A stretch of DNA of 64,000 nucleotides from assembly GCA_021773395.1 (NCBI GenBank), contig JAJFKB010000002.1, positions 248,001 through 312,000 of the forward strand, given 5' to 3'. Shown in pieces: positions 33,943 through 43,500 of the stretch. Made by a program: the position numbers and the translations under genes. Each line of letters opens with the position of its first letter. Within the stretch, counting starts at the first letter, position 1. The DNA is from Gammaproteobacteria bacterium. Lineage in GTDB: Bacteria > Pseudomonadota > Gammaproteobacteria > Pseudomonadales > IMCC2047. Under the pieces are notes generated by a model, which did not search any database, was not told the DNA's origin, and saw only the letters and a list, made by a program, of their open reading frames with translations.

Positions 33943-35820
33943 ATGCACAGCAAAAAACCTGTCATGCTGAAGAAGCCTTTTTGGATCGGGTCGCAATTCG
34001 CAGCCAGCTTTCTTACGTTTTTCTTTCTGCTTATCTCCTTACCAACATCCAGCGAAGAACTCGCTCAAAAACAAAAAACAGAATATTACGTTTTCGAGGA
34101 CAGCAGCCAAGTACTGTCACTCAATCAAGCAAAGGCTTTGAAAAGTGAACAGCGTTTTCTACCCGTATCAGCAAACCGGTTTAGCGCAGACAGTTCGGGT
34201 TCCGTATTGTGGTTAAACTTCTACATACCTAAAGCTGAAAAACAGTCCGCCAAGCGCTACCTTGTCATCGGCCCAGGTTACCTGGATCAGGTAATGCTCT
34301 ATCGTGATGCAAGTTCTGAAACAGGTGAAGAACCCTGGTTAATATCGGGTGACTCGGTACCATTTTCGGACAAACCAGTGAACCACCCGTTGCATGTATT
34401 CCCTCTTGATGCAGAAGCCCGCGAATACTATGTACGCAGCACATCGGAAGGTATTTTGCGGCTCAATTGGTCGATTCAGAGTCAAGATGAATTTGCCGCT
34501 GCCAATCAGCTGAGCACATTTTGGTATGCCATTTTGCTGGGCGTTTTAGCGAGCATGATTTTGTATAATTTATGCCTGTATATCAGCATACGCGATACCG
34601 CTTATCTTTTTTATGTTCTTTATCATTTCAGCGCTGCCCTGCTGATTTACTCCCTTTCTGGTTATGCTGGACAACTTCTGTGGCCTGGCTTTGCAAACAG
34701 CACGAACAGCGTTGTACCCATAGCGCTGACTATAATGAACATCTCCGGACCGCTCTTTGTCTATAATTTCCTCGAACTACCTCGTTATTTACCCGAAAAA
34801 GCAAAGCAATTTAAACCGATATTAATACTGGTTAGTCTGCTCGCACTGCCCGGATTAGCGCTCCCCTACAGCCTGGGTTCAAGTATCTTATACACCTGCA
34901 GTCTTATCGTCATTGTAATGATCGGCTATTGGGTGATCAGTGCGTGGAGAGCAAAAGTTGCTGCCGCCAAATTTCTGGTGATTAATTTCTTCTGCATCGT
35001 TTTTCCGGGCGCCCTGGGATCCTTTGGCTTCGAGTTTGGCTGGTTACCAGATCATTTTATTTTTAGTCATATGCTGGAACTCGCGACAGCCGCAGAAACC
35101 CTGCTCCTTTCGCTGTTTCTTGCCAGCCGCATCAAACTGCTTGAAACGGAAAAGAATATCGCGCAGAAGAAAAATCTGCAGCTACAATCCAGTTTTAGCC
35201 AAAAAATGGTGGCCAAGCTGGAGGAGGATCGAAGCCATATCGCCAGAGAACTCCACGACTCAATTGGCCAAACACTTTCGCTGGTGCATATCAACCTGCG
35301 ATCCCAGGCCGACGCATCCGAAACATCACTCTCTCCGATGATGGATCAACAGCAAACCCTGGCATTATTAAAGCAAACCATCAGTGAAGTCCGCCTGCTA
35401 TCACACCGGCTTCACCCGAGCCAGCTGGGACGCCTGGGCTTGATAACAGCGCTGGACTCTCTCGTGAAACAGTGCCGTATTGAAGGTACCCCACTTTTCA
35501 AAGTTGATGTTTCCATCCAGGAAGAAGCCATTCCTGAATCGAAGAAAATTCATCTTTACCGTATTGTGCAGGAAGCCGTTAATAATATACTTACTCATGC
35601 ACAGGCGAGTCTCTGTCGCATATCGTTGCATAGGGAAAACAACCTTATTTTTATGTCGATTCAGGACAACGGCTGTGGATTCAGCAATATCTTAAAAGAA
35701 AATTCCGGTCTTGGGATGACTTCCATGCAGGATCGTGCAAACATCATCGATGCCAGCCTTAACATTGAATCTACCCCAGGCGAAGGCACTTCGGTCACCG
35801 TCAGTTTTAATGCAGCATAA
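33943..35820 (+). CDS. 7TM-DISM sensor histidine kinase
   Basis: This is a membrane sensor kinase of 625 residues. A signal or first membrane segment at 10-35 is followed by a periplasmic 7TMR-DISM extracellular domain (about 45-180). A seven-helix membrane block covers about 190-400, then a coiled linker. The NarL-type HisKA_3 dimerisation domain has the phospho-acceptor His in RELHDSIGQTLS near residue 436. The ATPase domain has the N-box RIVQEAVNNILTHAQAS and the G-box DNGCGF. The response-regulator gene starts 4 bases after its stop. Sensors of this architecture often respond to carbohydrates or envelope signals; the ligand is unknown. The start is not supported by a good ribosome-binding site. 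Confidence 0.9.
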   Translation: MHSKKPVMLKKPFWIGSQFAASFLTFFFLLISLPTSSEELAQKQKTEYYVFEDSSQVLSLNQAKALKSEQRFLPVSANRFSADSSGSVLWLNFYIPKAEKQSAKRYLVIGPGYLDQVMLYRDASSETGEEPWLISGDSVPFSDKPVNHPLHVFPLDAEAREYYVRSTSEGILRLNWSIQSQDEFAAANQLSTFWYAILLGVLASMILYNLCLYISIRDTAYLFYVLYHFSAALLIYSLSGYAGQLLWPGFANSTNSVVPIALTIMNISGPLFVYNFLELPRYLPEKAKQFKPILILVSLLALPGLALPYSLGSSILYTCSLIVIVMIGYWVISAWRAKVAAAKFLVINFFCIVFPGALGSFGFEFGWLPDHFIFSHMLELATAAETLLLSLFLASRIKLLETEKNIAQKKNLQLQSSFSQKMVAKLEEDRSHIARELHDSIGQTLSLVHINLRSQADASETSLSPMMDQQQTLALLKQTISEVRLLSHRLHPSQLGRLGLITALDSLVKQCRIEGTPLFKVDVSIQEEAIPESKKIHLYRIVQEAVNNILTHAQASLCRISLHRENNLIFMSIQDNGCGFSNILKENSGLGMTSMQDRANIIDASLNIESTPGEGTSVTVSFNAA

Positions 35821-35824
35821 AAAT

Positions 35825-36487
35825 ATGAATAAAACTAACATTCTAATTGCTGACGACCACCCTATTTTTCGCCAGGGGGTGAGAAACCTGGTGGAGCAAT
35901 ACGAAGGCATGTCGGTAGTCGCTGAAGCAAACGATGGGCAGTCGGCAATTCGGCTCATTAACTTCCACAAACCTGAAATCGTAATCGTGGATCTGTTTAT
36001 GCCCAACACCGATGGACTCGGCGTGGTGCAATGGACACGGGAAAACTGCCCGGAAACAGCCTGCATTATTTTAACCATGCTAACGGATGAAGCCTTTATC
36101 GATAAAGCCATTTCGATGGGCGCAAAAGGTTATTTATTCAAGGAAGATGCCTATGACCAGCTTCACAACTGTCTGAAATCAGTACGTGAGGGAAACACCT
36201 ACGTCAGCCCCTCCCTGGCCTCCCCGGCTATCCTTCAATCTCCCGTGGATAGCGCTATTATTGCTAAATTAAATCAGCTGACCAACACGCAAATCACACT
36301 GCTACAACTTTTAAGCGATTTTAAGACCAGCCGTGAAATAGCTGATCTAATGCATATCAGTCACCGAACCGTACAGAATCATCGCTTAAATATATGCTCT
36401 ATTCTTGGTGTCCAGGGGTCGGGAAAACTGCTTGAATTTGCAGTAAGACATGAAGTGGAAATCAGGCATTTAAATAGCCACCAATAA
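35825..36487 (+). CDS. NarL/FixJ-type response regulator
   Basis: This is a 220-residue two-component response regulator paired with the preceding kinase. The receiver domain has the acidic pair IADDHP, the phosphorylated Asp in IVIVDLFMPNTDG near residue 56 and the Lys in GAKGYLFKE. The LuxR-type helix-turn-helix is at about 155-215, with TSREIADLMHISHRTVQNHR. I start at the ATG at 35825, right after the kinase stop; a longer frame from 35735 would overlap the kinase and has no family match. It stands directly upstream of the exported-protein operon and probably controls it. Confidence 0.93.
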   Translation: MNKTNILIADDHPIFRQGVRNLVEQYEGMSVVAEANDGQSAIRLINFHKPEIVIVDLFMPNTDGLGVVQWTRENCPETACIILTMLTDEAFIDKAISMGAKGYLFKEDAYDQLHNCLKSVREGNTYVSPSLASPAILQSPVDSAIIAKLNQLTNTQITLLQLLSDFKTSREIADLMHISHRTVQNHRLNICSILGVQGSGKLLEFAVRHEVEIRHLNSHQ

Positions 36488-36556
36488 GCATCATTATAAC
36501 CTCACCGGAATACTTTGATCCGAATTTTCGCCGCCAGCGGGAGATTCTCTAGCTGC

Positions 36557-36573
36557 TTGTGAGTAACTCACAA
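36557..36573. promoter_or_regulatory. Perfect palindrome upstream of the exported-protein operon
   Basis: TTGTGAG-TAA-CTCACAA has perfect 7-base arms and lies 170 bases upstream of the first operon gene and 70 bases after the response regulator. Its dimeric form and position fit a site for the adjacent LuxR-type regulator. Binding is inferred. Confidence 0.5.
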
Positions 36574-36742
36574 ATATTCAAGCATTACTGCTCTTCTACC
36601 ATTTTTTGGGCTCTTGTATTGTAGACAGTTCTGATTTTCCAGATGTCTTAACTTGCGAACACCAAATTCCAACCCATGCCTTACCAACTGCGTTTGGGTC
36701 AGTTCGCAAGCAGACTTATAAATCAAAAATAAGGAGGTAAGT

Positions 36743-38038
36743 ATGGAAATCAAAAGTGCTTTTTCCCTTGGGAAGGCATTATCAGCATTGGTGTTCATGG
36801 TGACTGCAGGATTAGCACAGTCTGCAGCAGACTTTGATCATAATGCCATTGATAAAGCTCGGTCAGGACAAAGAATCTCAGTCGCTACCGGCATTCAATC
36901 TCCGGCCAGTGATGGCATCAGTCAGGTACGCACCTATTTTCGTGCGGACAATGACGGACGCTGGCATTTCGTGCCAATGCGTGCCACGGGCGCCGACTAT
37001 CAAGGACTGCTGCCAGCACCGGATATTCATACCGAATTTGTGCGTTATCAGCTTTTAGCTGTAACCGACAACCGCGAACTGATCAAATCCGAAATATACA
37101 ATATCGAAATTGTTAAGGATGAGGAAGCGCTGGCCAGGCTTAATAAAAAGCCACCCACAGACGTAAAAATTGATGCCTCGAAGCTACAGGATGCCCAGGA
37201 TATTTACGAAAAGCTCCCGTCTCGTGAGCGGGTCACTCAAGCCGACCAACAAAACATCGCCCGCAGCGCCTCAGAAGCGACCCCAGAATCCAGAGTGGAT
37301 GCTGGATCAGAGTATGACCCGCTAAACGATGCGATACCCGGCTTTAGCGATTATATCAACCTGGCATACATGTCTAGTGCAGAGAGCTTCGGTGTCGCCG
37401 CTGGCATTGTAAGCAAGTCTGCCGCCGCAGGTGAAGCACCTGCTGTAAAATCTGCAACTAAAGCAGCAGCAACAGGGGGCTCCAAAGCAGGCTGGGTGCT
37501 GGGTGGTGTAGCTGTAGCAGGTGGCTTAGCAGCCGCTGGTGGAGGTGGCGGTGGCGGTGGCGGCAGTTCTACTCCAGCACCTGCTCCCACACCGGATCCG
37601 ACTCCAGATCCCACACCGGACCCAACGCCTGATCCCACACCGGACCCGACTCCAGATCCCACGCCCGATCCAACTCCGGATCCTACGCCCGACCCGACTC
37701 CAGATCCTACTCCTGATCCCACGCCTGACCCGGTCACAAATTTTGACGGCCGCTGGACAGGAGCTCAGATCTGCGCCGCAACCGGAGATGCAGCATTTCG
37801 CTGGGTAGTCGACCTGAACCAAACGGATGACCAGGTATCCGGGATTATCGCCTTCCATAAGTGCCCCGATGAAGGGAGAGCCACATACAATGTCACAGGT
37901 ACTGCGACTTCTGCCAGCTCAATTCAGTTAAACGGCACTTTAGCCAGCAGCCAGGGACCGCTTGGTGGAACTGCACCCGCTAACCAGGTGTTTACGGTGA
38001 GCGTCGGTCAGCCACCCAGCCCCAACTTTGCTCCCTGA
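36743..38038 (+). CDS. Exported protein with Gly hinge, 12-unit TPDP stalk and shared C-terminal domain
   Basis: The 431-residue protein is the first gene of a nine-gene cluster. A perfect TAAGGAGGT stands before the ATG. A signal peptide ends near AQSAAD (about residue 29). A compact N-terminal domain follows (30-135), then a polar linker and a hydrophobic segment GWVLGGVAVAGGLAAA (about 251-266). Next come nine glycines and twelve TPDP units (283-330). The last 98 residues form a domain with RWTG, two Cys and a PPSPNFAP end, repeated at the C-terminus of the giant protein encoded at 40517-44857. The layout suggests a surface or periplasm-spanning protein on a rigid proline stalk. I know no named family for the whole protein. 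Confidence 0.88.
   Translation: MEIKSAFSLGKALSALVFMVTAGLAQSAADFDHNAIDKARSGQRISVATGIQSPASDGISQVRTYFRADNDGRWHFVPMRATGADYQGLLPAPDIHTEFVRYQLLAVTDNRELIKSEIYNIEIVKDEEALARLNKKPPTDVKIDASKLQDAQDIYEKLPSRERVTQADQQNIARSASEATPESRVDAGSEYDPLNDAIPGFSDYINLAYMSSAESFGVAAGIVSKSAAAGEAPAVKSATKAAATGGSKAGWVLGGVAVAGGLAAAGGGGGGGGGSSTPAPAPTPDPTPDPTPDPTPDPTPDPTPDPTPDPTPDPTPDPTPDPTPDPTPDPVTNFDGRWTGAQICAATGDAAFRWVVDLNQTDDQVSGIIAFHKCPDEGRATYNVTGTATSASSIQLNGTLASSQGPLGGTAPANQVFTVSVGQPPSPNFAP
37589..37732 (+). repeat. 12 x 12-bp coding repeat encoding TPDP
   Basis: Twelve consecutive 12-base units each encode Thr-Pro-Asp-Pro. Codons vary freely at third positions (ACA/ACT/ACG/, CCG/CCA/CCC/CCT, GAT/GAC), so the amino-acid pattern is kept while the DNA has drifted. 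This points to selection for a stiff Pro stalk rather than recent slippage alone. Confidence 0.9.
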
Positions 38039-38057
38039 TAAAAAGGCCTGTTAACTC

Positions 38058-39056
38058 GTGAACAACTATTTTCGAATTAACATCCGCAGGTTTTCCCATC
38101 GCATTCTGTGCGGTGGGATCACCTTGCTGGTCCTGTCATTGTCAGCGACGGTCTTTAGCAAAGATTCCGCAAAAGACCATAATGAGCCACCTGTCGCTGA
38201 ACCATACTTCGGTCCTAAACAGGTGGTCGCGGTGCTACCCTTTGACAACCGGGTAAAGAACATTCCCCAGAACTGGTACTTGGGTGAGGGGTTGTCAGAG
38301 ATACTTATCACTGAACTGATAAAATCGGACCGTTTTTTACTGGTAGAGCGAGACGCCATTCAGGATATTGTTAAAGAGCAAGAGGCCGGTATGAGCGGTT
38401 TGGTGCGCCAGGAGACCGCCGTTAAAACCGGACAACTCAGTGGTGCCCAATTCATGATCAAGGGTGCAATTACTGAATTTAACGCTGAAGCCGCCGGTGG
38501 AGGGATAAGCCTTGCCTTTCGACAGGGCGAAGTAGGAGGTAAATCCAGAACCGCTTATGTGGGCATCGACGTACGTATCGTCGATAACACCACTGGGCAG
38601 ATTTACGCTTCTTATAACGCCAGCGGCACTGCTAAATCCAAGGGGGCCAGTCTGGCCGCGGCCTTTGGAGGTTCTGATAATGTGAAAATCGGCGCTTCCG
38701 CTTTCTACAGCACAGCATTGGGGCAGGCCACACGCGAAGCCGTTCAGCAAATTGTCAGTTTTATTCTGAAAGAAAGTGTCAATATTCCCTGGCAAGGTTC
38801 GGTCATCCAGACAAAAGGAAGTAGCGTTTTCGTTAACCGCGGAAAAACTGCCAATGTCAAAACCGGCGATACTTTTAAGGTGTACTCGAAAGGCGAACCC
38901 CTTATCGATCCGGAAACCGGCTTCAACCTGGGCAGCGTCGAGGAGTATCTGTGTGATATTAAAGTTACTCGTCTAATGCCGAAATTTTCCAGTGCCCGGA
39001 AAACACCGGACTGCAAAGGATTGGAGATAAGACGTGGCGATCTTGTGCGTTACTAA
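38058..39056 (+). CDS. CsgG-domain exported protein
   Basis: This 332-residue protein has a clear CsgG/HfaB-type domain: VVAVLPFDNR, YLGEGLSEILITELIKSDRFLLVERDAIQDIVKEQ (cited as the family signature) and SGAQFMIKGAITEF. CsgG proteins form outer-membrane export pores for curli or holdfast parts. Here the N-terminus (to about residue 35) has a signal peptide without a usual lipobox, so the protein may not be lipidated and may be periplasmic rather than a pore. A C-terminal extension (from about 250) contains SH3-like motifs VFVNRGKTANVKTGDTFKVY. It starts with GTG 19 bases after the TPDP gene. The exact role is unknown. Confidence 0.82.
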   Translation: MNNYFRINIRRFSHRILCGGITLLVLSLSATVFSKDSAKDHNEPPVAEPYFGPKQVVAVLPFDNRVKNIPQNWYLGEGLSEILITELIKSDRFLLVERDAIQDIVKEQEAGMSGLVRQETAVKTGQLSGAQFMIKGAITEFNAEAAGGGISLAFRQGEVGGKSRTAYVGIDVRIVDNTTGQIYASYNASGTAKSKGASLAAAFGGSDNVKIGASAFYSTALGQATREAVQQIVSFILKESVNIPWQGSVIQTKGSSVFVNRGKTANVKTGDTFKVYSKGEPLIDPETGFNLGSVEEYLCDIKVTRLMPKFSSARKTPDCKGLEIRRGDLVRY

Positions 39057-39534
39057 AACTGAGCATTCACAAATGGACTTTTGGACGATTTTAAAGATGA
39101 AATCCAAAATTTTATTTTCTTCGTCACTCTGTCTATCTGGACTGTTTCTATCTGGACTGTTTCTATCTGGACTCTGGCTGTCGGGATTTGGGCTGGCGGC
39201 AAATGCCGATAACACGGATGCGATTAGCCGACCATTACCATCACCCTCGGAGCAACAGGTAGAACGAGCTTTGCAGCTGGGTAACCAATTTCAGGATATG
39301 GCCTACCAGCAAAATCGACCTCGCACGGGAGCACCATTTCCATTAAGTTATATCTATCGACCGGAATACTATCCTCATTACTATTCCGCGTGGCCCTACT
39401 CGCTGCGTCAAAGTAGTGACTACTACCCGCAGTATTCTCCTCACCTGACACCCCGCTACCCGCGGATAGGGCGCTCCTATATCGAACGGCCGCTGTTTAA
39501 TCACTTTCCCAAACGCCACCAGCATAACGATTAA
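39034..39534 (+). CDS. Small exported Tyr/Pro-rich protein
   Basis: I recognise no family. The coding frame overlaps the end of the CsgG-domain gene by 23 bases if the GTG at 39034 (with GGAG 7 bases upstream) is used. A start at the ATG at 39097 would leave a classical signal peptide whose core consists of repeated LFLSG units and ends near LAANA. The mature part of about 110 residues is rich in Tyr, Pro, Arg and His (YRPEYYPHYYSAWPYS and similar), like cell-wall or matrix proteins. Its place in the operon suggests a secreted or surface-associated accessory. Confidence 0.65.
   Translation: MAILCVTKTEHSQMDFWTILKMKSKILFSSSLCLSGLFLSGLFLSGLWLSGFGLAANADNTDAISRPLPSPSEQQVERALQLGNQFQDMAYQQNRPRTGAPFPLSYIYRPEYYPHYYSAWPYSLRQSSDYYPQYSPHLTPRYPRIGRSYIERPLFNHFPKRHQHND
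39133..39173 (+). repeat. 15-bp tandem repeat inside a signal-peptide core
   Basis: CTATCTGGACTGTTT occurs twice exactly (39133-39147, 39148-39162) and a third partial copy follows (39163-39173). It encodes the repeated Leu-Ser-Gly-Leu-Phe core of the signal peptide of the small exported protein. Copy-number change would alter hydrophobic-core length in frame. Confidence 0.8.
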
Positions 39535-39547
39535 GGGTCATATCAGT

Positions 39548-40438
39548 ATGAGAAACCTTGTTCAAAACACATTACTCCCCTTAATCCGCCTATTTGGTAT
39601 TTGTCTGGCGGTATTGTTTGTCTCGCTAACAAAGGGCGTAGTCGCCCAAGAAGCGCTATCGACCCAGAGCAAACCCACGGTCATGATCATATTGCAGGAA
39701 AAGGTCATGGGCGTATTCAACACCACTGGCTGGGAAGTGCCAACTCAAGCTGAAATAACGCTCATGAGTCGCCTTCAGGAACTGGGTTATCCGGTAGTAG
39801 ATCCACAAACGGTGCGTAGAAATGTTGTCCAAGCCAAAGGATTACGGATGCTGGAAGCAGACAACCGTGGCGCAGCCGCAGCAGGCCTGCAGCATGGCGC
39901 TCAGATTTCGATTATCGGTACCGCGATCAGCAAACCAGCCGGCGCCAAACTCTTTGAGACCCAAATGCAGTCTATCCAGGCAACCCTGACCGCCCGAGTT
40001 ATTCACAACGATACAGGACAGATAATCACCACGGGTTCCGCAACTTCCGCCATCGCACATATTGATGAAGTACAAGGCGGCACTCTGGCTCTGGAAAAGG
40101 CGGCACATGATCTGGCTGACTTGCTTATACCCAAAATTGTGACCGCTACTGACAAAGCCACGGGCGAAGCTCGGACCATCGCCCTCAATATCACCGGACT
40201 CAAATCTTATCGCCACCTGGATCACATCCTGTATTTTTTTGAAACCAAGGTAAAGGGTATCTCCGAAGTCTACCTTAGGGATTTCAGCAACAATATCGCC
40301 TCAGTCAACCTATCGTACAGCGATCAGTCGGCCGTGTTGGCGCGCAAAATTGCGACCAGTAAATTCAAAGGATTCAGGCTCGAACCCACACAGGTAACTG
40401 ACAACAGAATTGACTTGTCAGCGATAGCTAACAAATGA
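39548..40438 (+). CDS. Exported CsgG/FlgT-like protein
   Basis: This is a 296-residue protein with a Sec signal peptide (to about residue 34, VVAQE). The mature part has the alternating pattern of CsgG/FlgT-middle-like domains: IILQEKVMG, LQELGYPVVDPQ, LQHGAQISIIGTAIS, ARVIHNDTGQIITTGSATS and LADLLIPKI. The similarity is by fold-like pattern and not certain. A second domain from about residue 215 (ALNITGLKSYRHLDHILYFF) may bind peptidoglycan or partners. It follows the small Tyr-rich gene by 13 bases. With the gene at 38058 it gives the operon two related periplasmic proteins. Confidence 0.7.
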   Translation: MRNLVQNTLLPLIRLFGICLAVLFVSLTKGVVAQEALSTQSKPTVMIILQEKVMGVFNTTGWEVPTQAEITLMSRLQELGYPVVDPQTVRRNVVQAKGLRMLEADNRGAAAAGLQHGAQISIIGTAISKPAGAKLFETQMQSIQATLTARVIHNDTGQIITTGSATSAIAHIDEVQGGTLALEKAAHDLADLLIPKIVTATDKATGEARTIALNITGLKSYRHLDHILYFFETKVKGISEVYLRDFSNNIASVNLSYSDQSAVLARKIATSKFKGFRLEPTQVTDNRIDLSAIANK

Positions 40439-40516
40439 GCCAATTATTCATAGCGACGAAACGCAAGACAATGGACCGGTGGCAGATGCCATTGACAGCC
40501 ATTGAGGACAAATAAC

Positions 40517-43500
40517 ATGGGCATGATCAGACGCATCAAATCCAATTTAAAAGCACCGCTCATTGCACTGGGCCTGCTGATCAGTTTGATATTACTTCCG
40601 CTAACCGCTCACTCAGGCGCCTGGGATCAACTGTCGGAAGCGGAGCAGAAAATTGTTCGTGAACGATTAGTCGACGAACTGGGCAAAATGCTCAACGAAG
40701 GTAAGCTTAACGAGAATCTGCAGTTTACGGCAAAGCATATAGGCACTTGGGCAACGCACGCGGGTGAGATTGTCGAGGGTAATTTTGATAATGCTATAAA
40801 CGCGACGATGAAGTACTCAACAGATCAATTTCTGGCCTCCTTTGAAAAGGAGCTGGGTACAAAAATTGATAGCCTGGAAAATTCTGCCCTGTCGTTTGTC
40901 TATAAACAGGTCATTTCCCACAAAGGCGAATCAAAAAAAATCGCACGTTTAGCGCTCAACGGAGATTTTTCAACAGCCGGAAATATCGCGTGGGAAACCG
41001 CAAAAAAGGACGTTCAACAACAGATACAGACAAAAACCGAAGAAACACTTAAGTTCGCATTCAACTGGGCATTTGATGGCGCCAAAATCGGCAGCTACAC
41101 GCCGGTTGATATATTTCTGGAAATCATCCGCATTGAAAAGATTATTATTCCAGAGCTAAAAAACTATTTAACCAATACTCAACTCAGACAGATTCTACAG
41201 ATCTACAAGGACGAACTTGCCCAATCAGGCGGCAATCATAATGCAGCATGGATCATGATCAGGGACAGTCATATTCCAATCAAAGCCCACTCCGTATCCA
41301 GCCTCAATGAAGAAACATTAAGACAGGCTCTCGAGCAATGTGCGGGTAGTTACTCGAGCCTGGGGCAGTGTATTGGTGATGTGCAATCGAGCTTTAATCG
41401 TAAGCTGGCGCAGGAAAAGCAGCGTTCTGAAAACCTTTTGCGCAATATTGCTGAAGAGTCGAAAGAGAAGTCCAGGGAAGGCTACAAAGAAGTACAAAAA
41501 CTGATACAACGCATTATTGCTGAACATAGCAAAGACTATAAGGATGCGATTAGCGAAGCAAATTCCATTTTAAAGAAACTCCAAACACAGGCTCGTGGCA
41601 TAAAGGGTGACTGCGATGCCTTCGACGCAAAAAAAGAAGTGGTCGATCAGGCTCAGGAAAAAGTGAAACAGGCAAATATCGCGGCAGCGAAAATCAAAAA
41701 TTTTCTAAATACCGCAGACCAATGCAAACTGTTATCTGAAGCGCCTAAAGACCTGGATACGCTGCTACAGCAACTAAAAACGGTCAACAGCACGTTCGAA
41801 GGGCATATGCAATCGGTCACCGATCAGGCCAATAAGGTATGTCAGGTCACCGGCAATATTGGTGCTGCTTTTTCCAAAAGCGAAGGAAAAAAACTACTCG
41901 ACCAGGCCATCAACGAACAAAAAAAACTGAACCAAGCGGTTAGCGAAACTGACTCCAGTGCAGCTTTGGTCCGACGCACCGCGCAAGAGATAAAAACGGC
42001 AGCGACCAGCTTTAAAACAGAACTCTCTTCTATGGATAAGGACATAGGCTCCAGCAATTACCTCGATGAAGAGCAGCAAAAACTGAATGCCGCAAAAAAC
42101 GCGAAAAAGGGTTACGATGCTGCTGTTGCCGCTATGAAGAAAATTGCAGAGCGTCTAAAAGCACGTCAGAAAAACATGGATGAAGCCAACCCGGTTGAGT
42201 TGAGTGTCATGGAACAGGTCGATAAGGCAATGGCTGGCGGTATTAACAAAGAAGAAAAGGTCCGTACCGCTAAACTATTAAAAAAATATAAAGACTTTCC
42301 AAAGGTTAAGGAAATTCTCGCTAAGATCAAAGAAACCAATAGCCAGGCTGAGTGTGCTTACCGGGTGGCACGGCAGATGGGTTCACCAGATCAGGATTAT
42401 AAATGGAAAGATCCCAATTTCAGCGATGATTTACTCGCTAAATTCAAAGAGGCCAAGTCGGATTGCCAGTCTATGCCTGGCGCTGATGCGTTCGACAAAT
42501 ATGAACAGCAAGCTACCTCCATCGCCGCTGAAATGGAAGCCAAAGAGCTACCCTGGATTCCACAAAAGCAGGCGGAACGATGCATTGCCGATGGTCTGGT
42601 TGCTTATCAATCATTGGTCGACCCCGCCACCGCACTTTCCGGTAGCGTAGAGCAGCTCGAGAAAACATGTGGTAACGCGAAAACAATTGCAGATCGCGCC
42701 TCGCATACTGCAAATGCAGCGGTACAAGCGGGTGAAAGTCTCACGAATGCATTGGTCAAACAATCCTCTGGCCTGAATATCGATGATACGTTAGGTGCCT
42801 GTGCACGACTCGATGAAATAAAGGCTGGCGTACTGCAATCCGCAGCTTCTGCAAAAGCTGCCGCTGCAAGTGCCCAAAGTGCAGCAGCGAAAGGTTCTGC
42901 AACCGCTCAATCCTGTGTTTCAAAATCATCCCTTGGATCAATCGATGGGGATCTGGCTGCCATCAAAAAACATCAATACGACGCGGTCATTGCCTATGGT
43001 AAGGCTCAGGAAGGTGATGATCTTTTTGATCGTATCGTTGGTGCAGCTAATAAGGAAACGGCCAGAATACAGAAAACAAAAGAAGGATTCAGTCAATTAC
43101 TGATTTATCGGGCCGCCATCAAAGATCACATAAAAAATTCAAATTCCGATAAAGAAGCCGCGCTTGCCGGGTTCAAAAACTGTAAGGCCCAGCAGGCAGA
43201 TCTTAGCAGTAAAGCTGCCGCTATGGGCGGAAACCCCGATGACAAGGTACTGCCAGGATTGATTCAGCGGATCAATAGCGTCACTACCGAACCGGGGCCG
43301 GAATTAGCCTCCATTGATGGTCAATTGGAAAATGCCCGCGCTTCGCTAAAGCTTCTTGAATCAGCAGGCACAGAGATCGATACAGCTATCGCAAGAGTTA
43401 AAACCGAGTGTCTGGGGAAAACCACACCCTATGCTGAAGTGCTGGGTGCATCGCAGTCTATTTTAACCATAGAAGACTTGAAAACCCAGTTGATCCAAAA

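Noticed and set aside
37351-37737. Minus-strand frame encoding repeated GVGS
   Set aside because: It is the complement of the TPDP and Gly tract of the exported-protein gene. It has no ribosome-binding site and its composition is dictated by that repeat.
38337-38795. Minus-strand 152-codon frame antisense to the CsgG-domain gene
   Set aside because: Antisense to a gene with clear domain motifs and operon context; no start signal.
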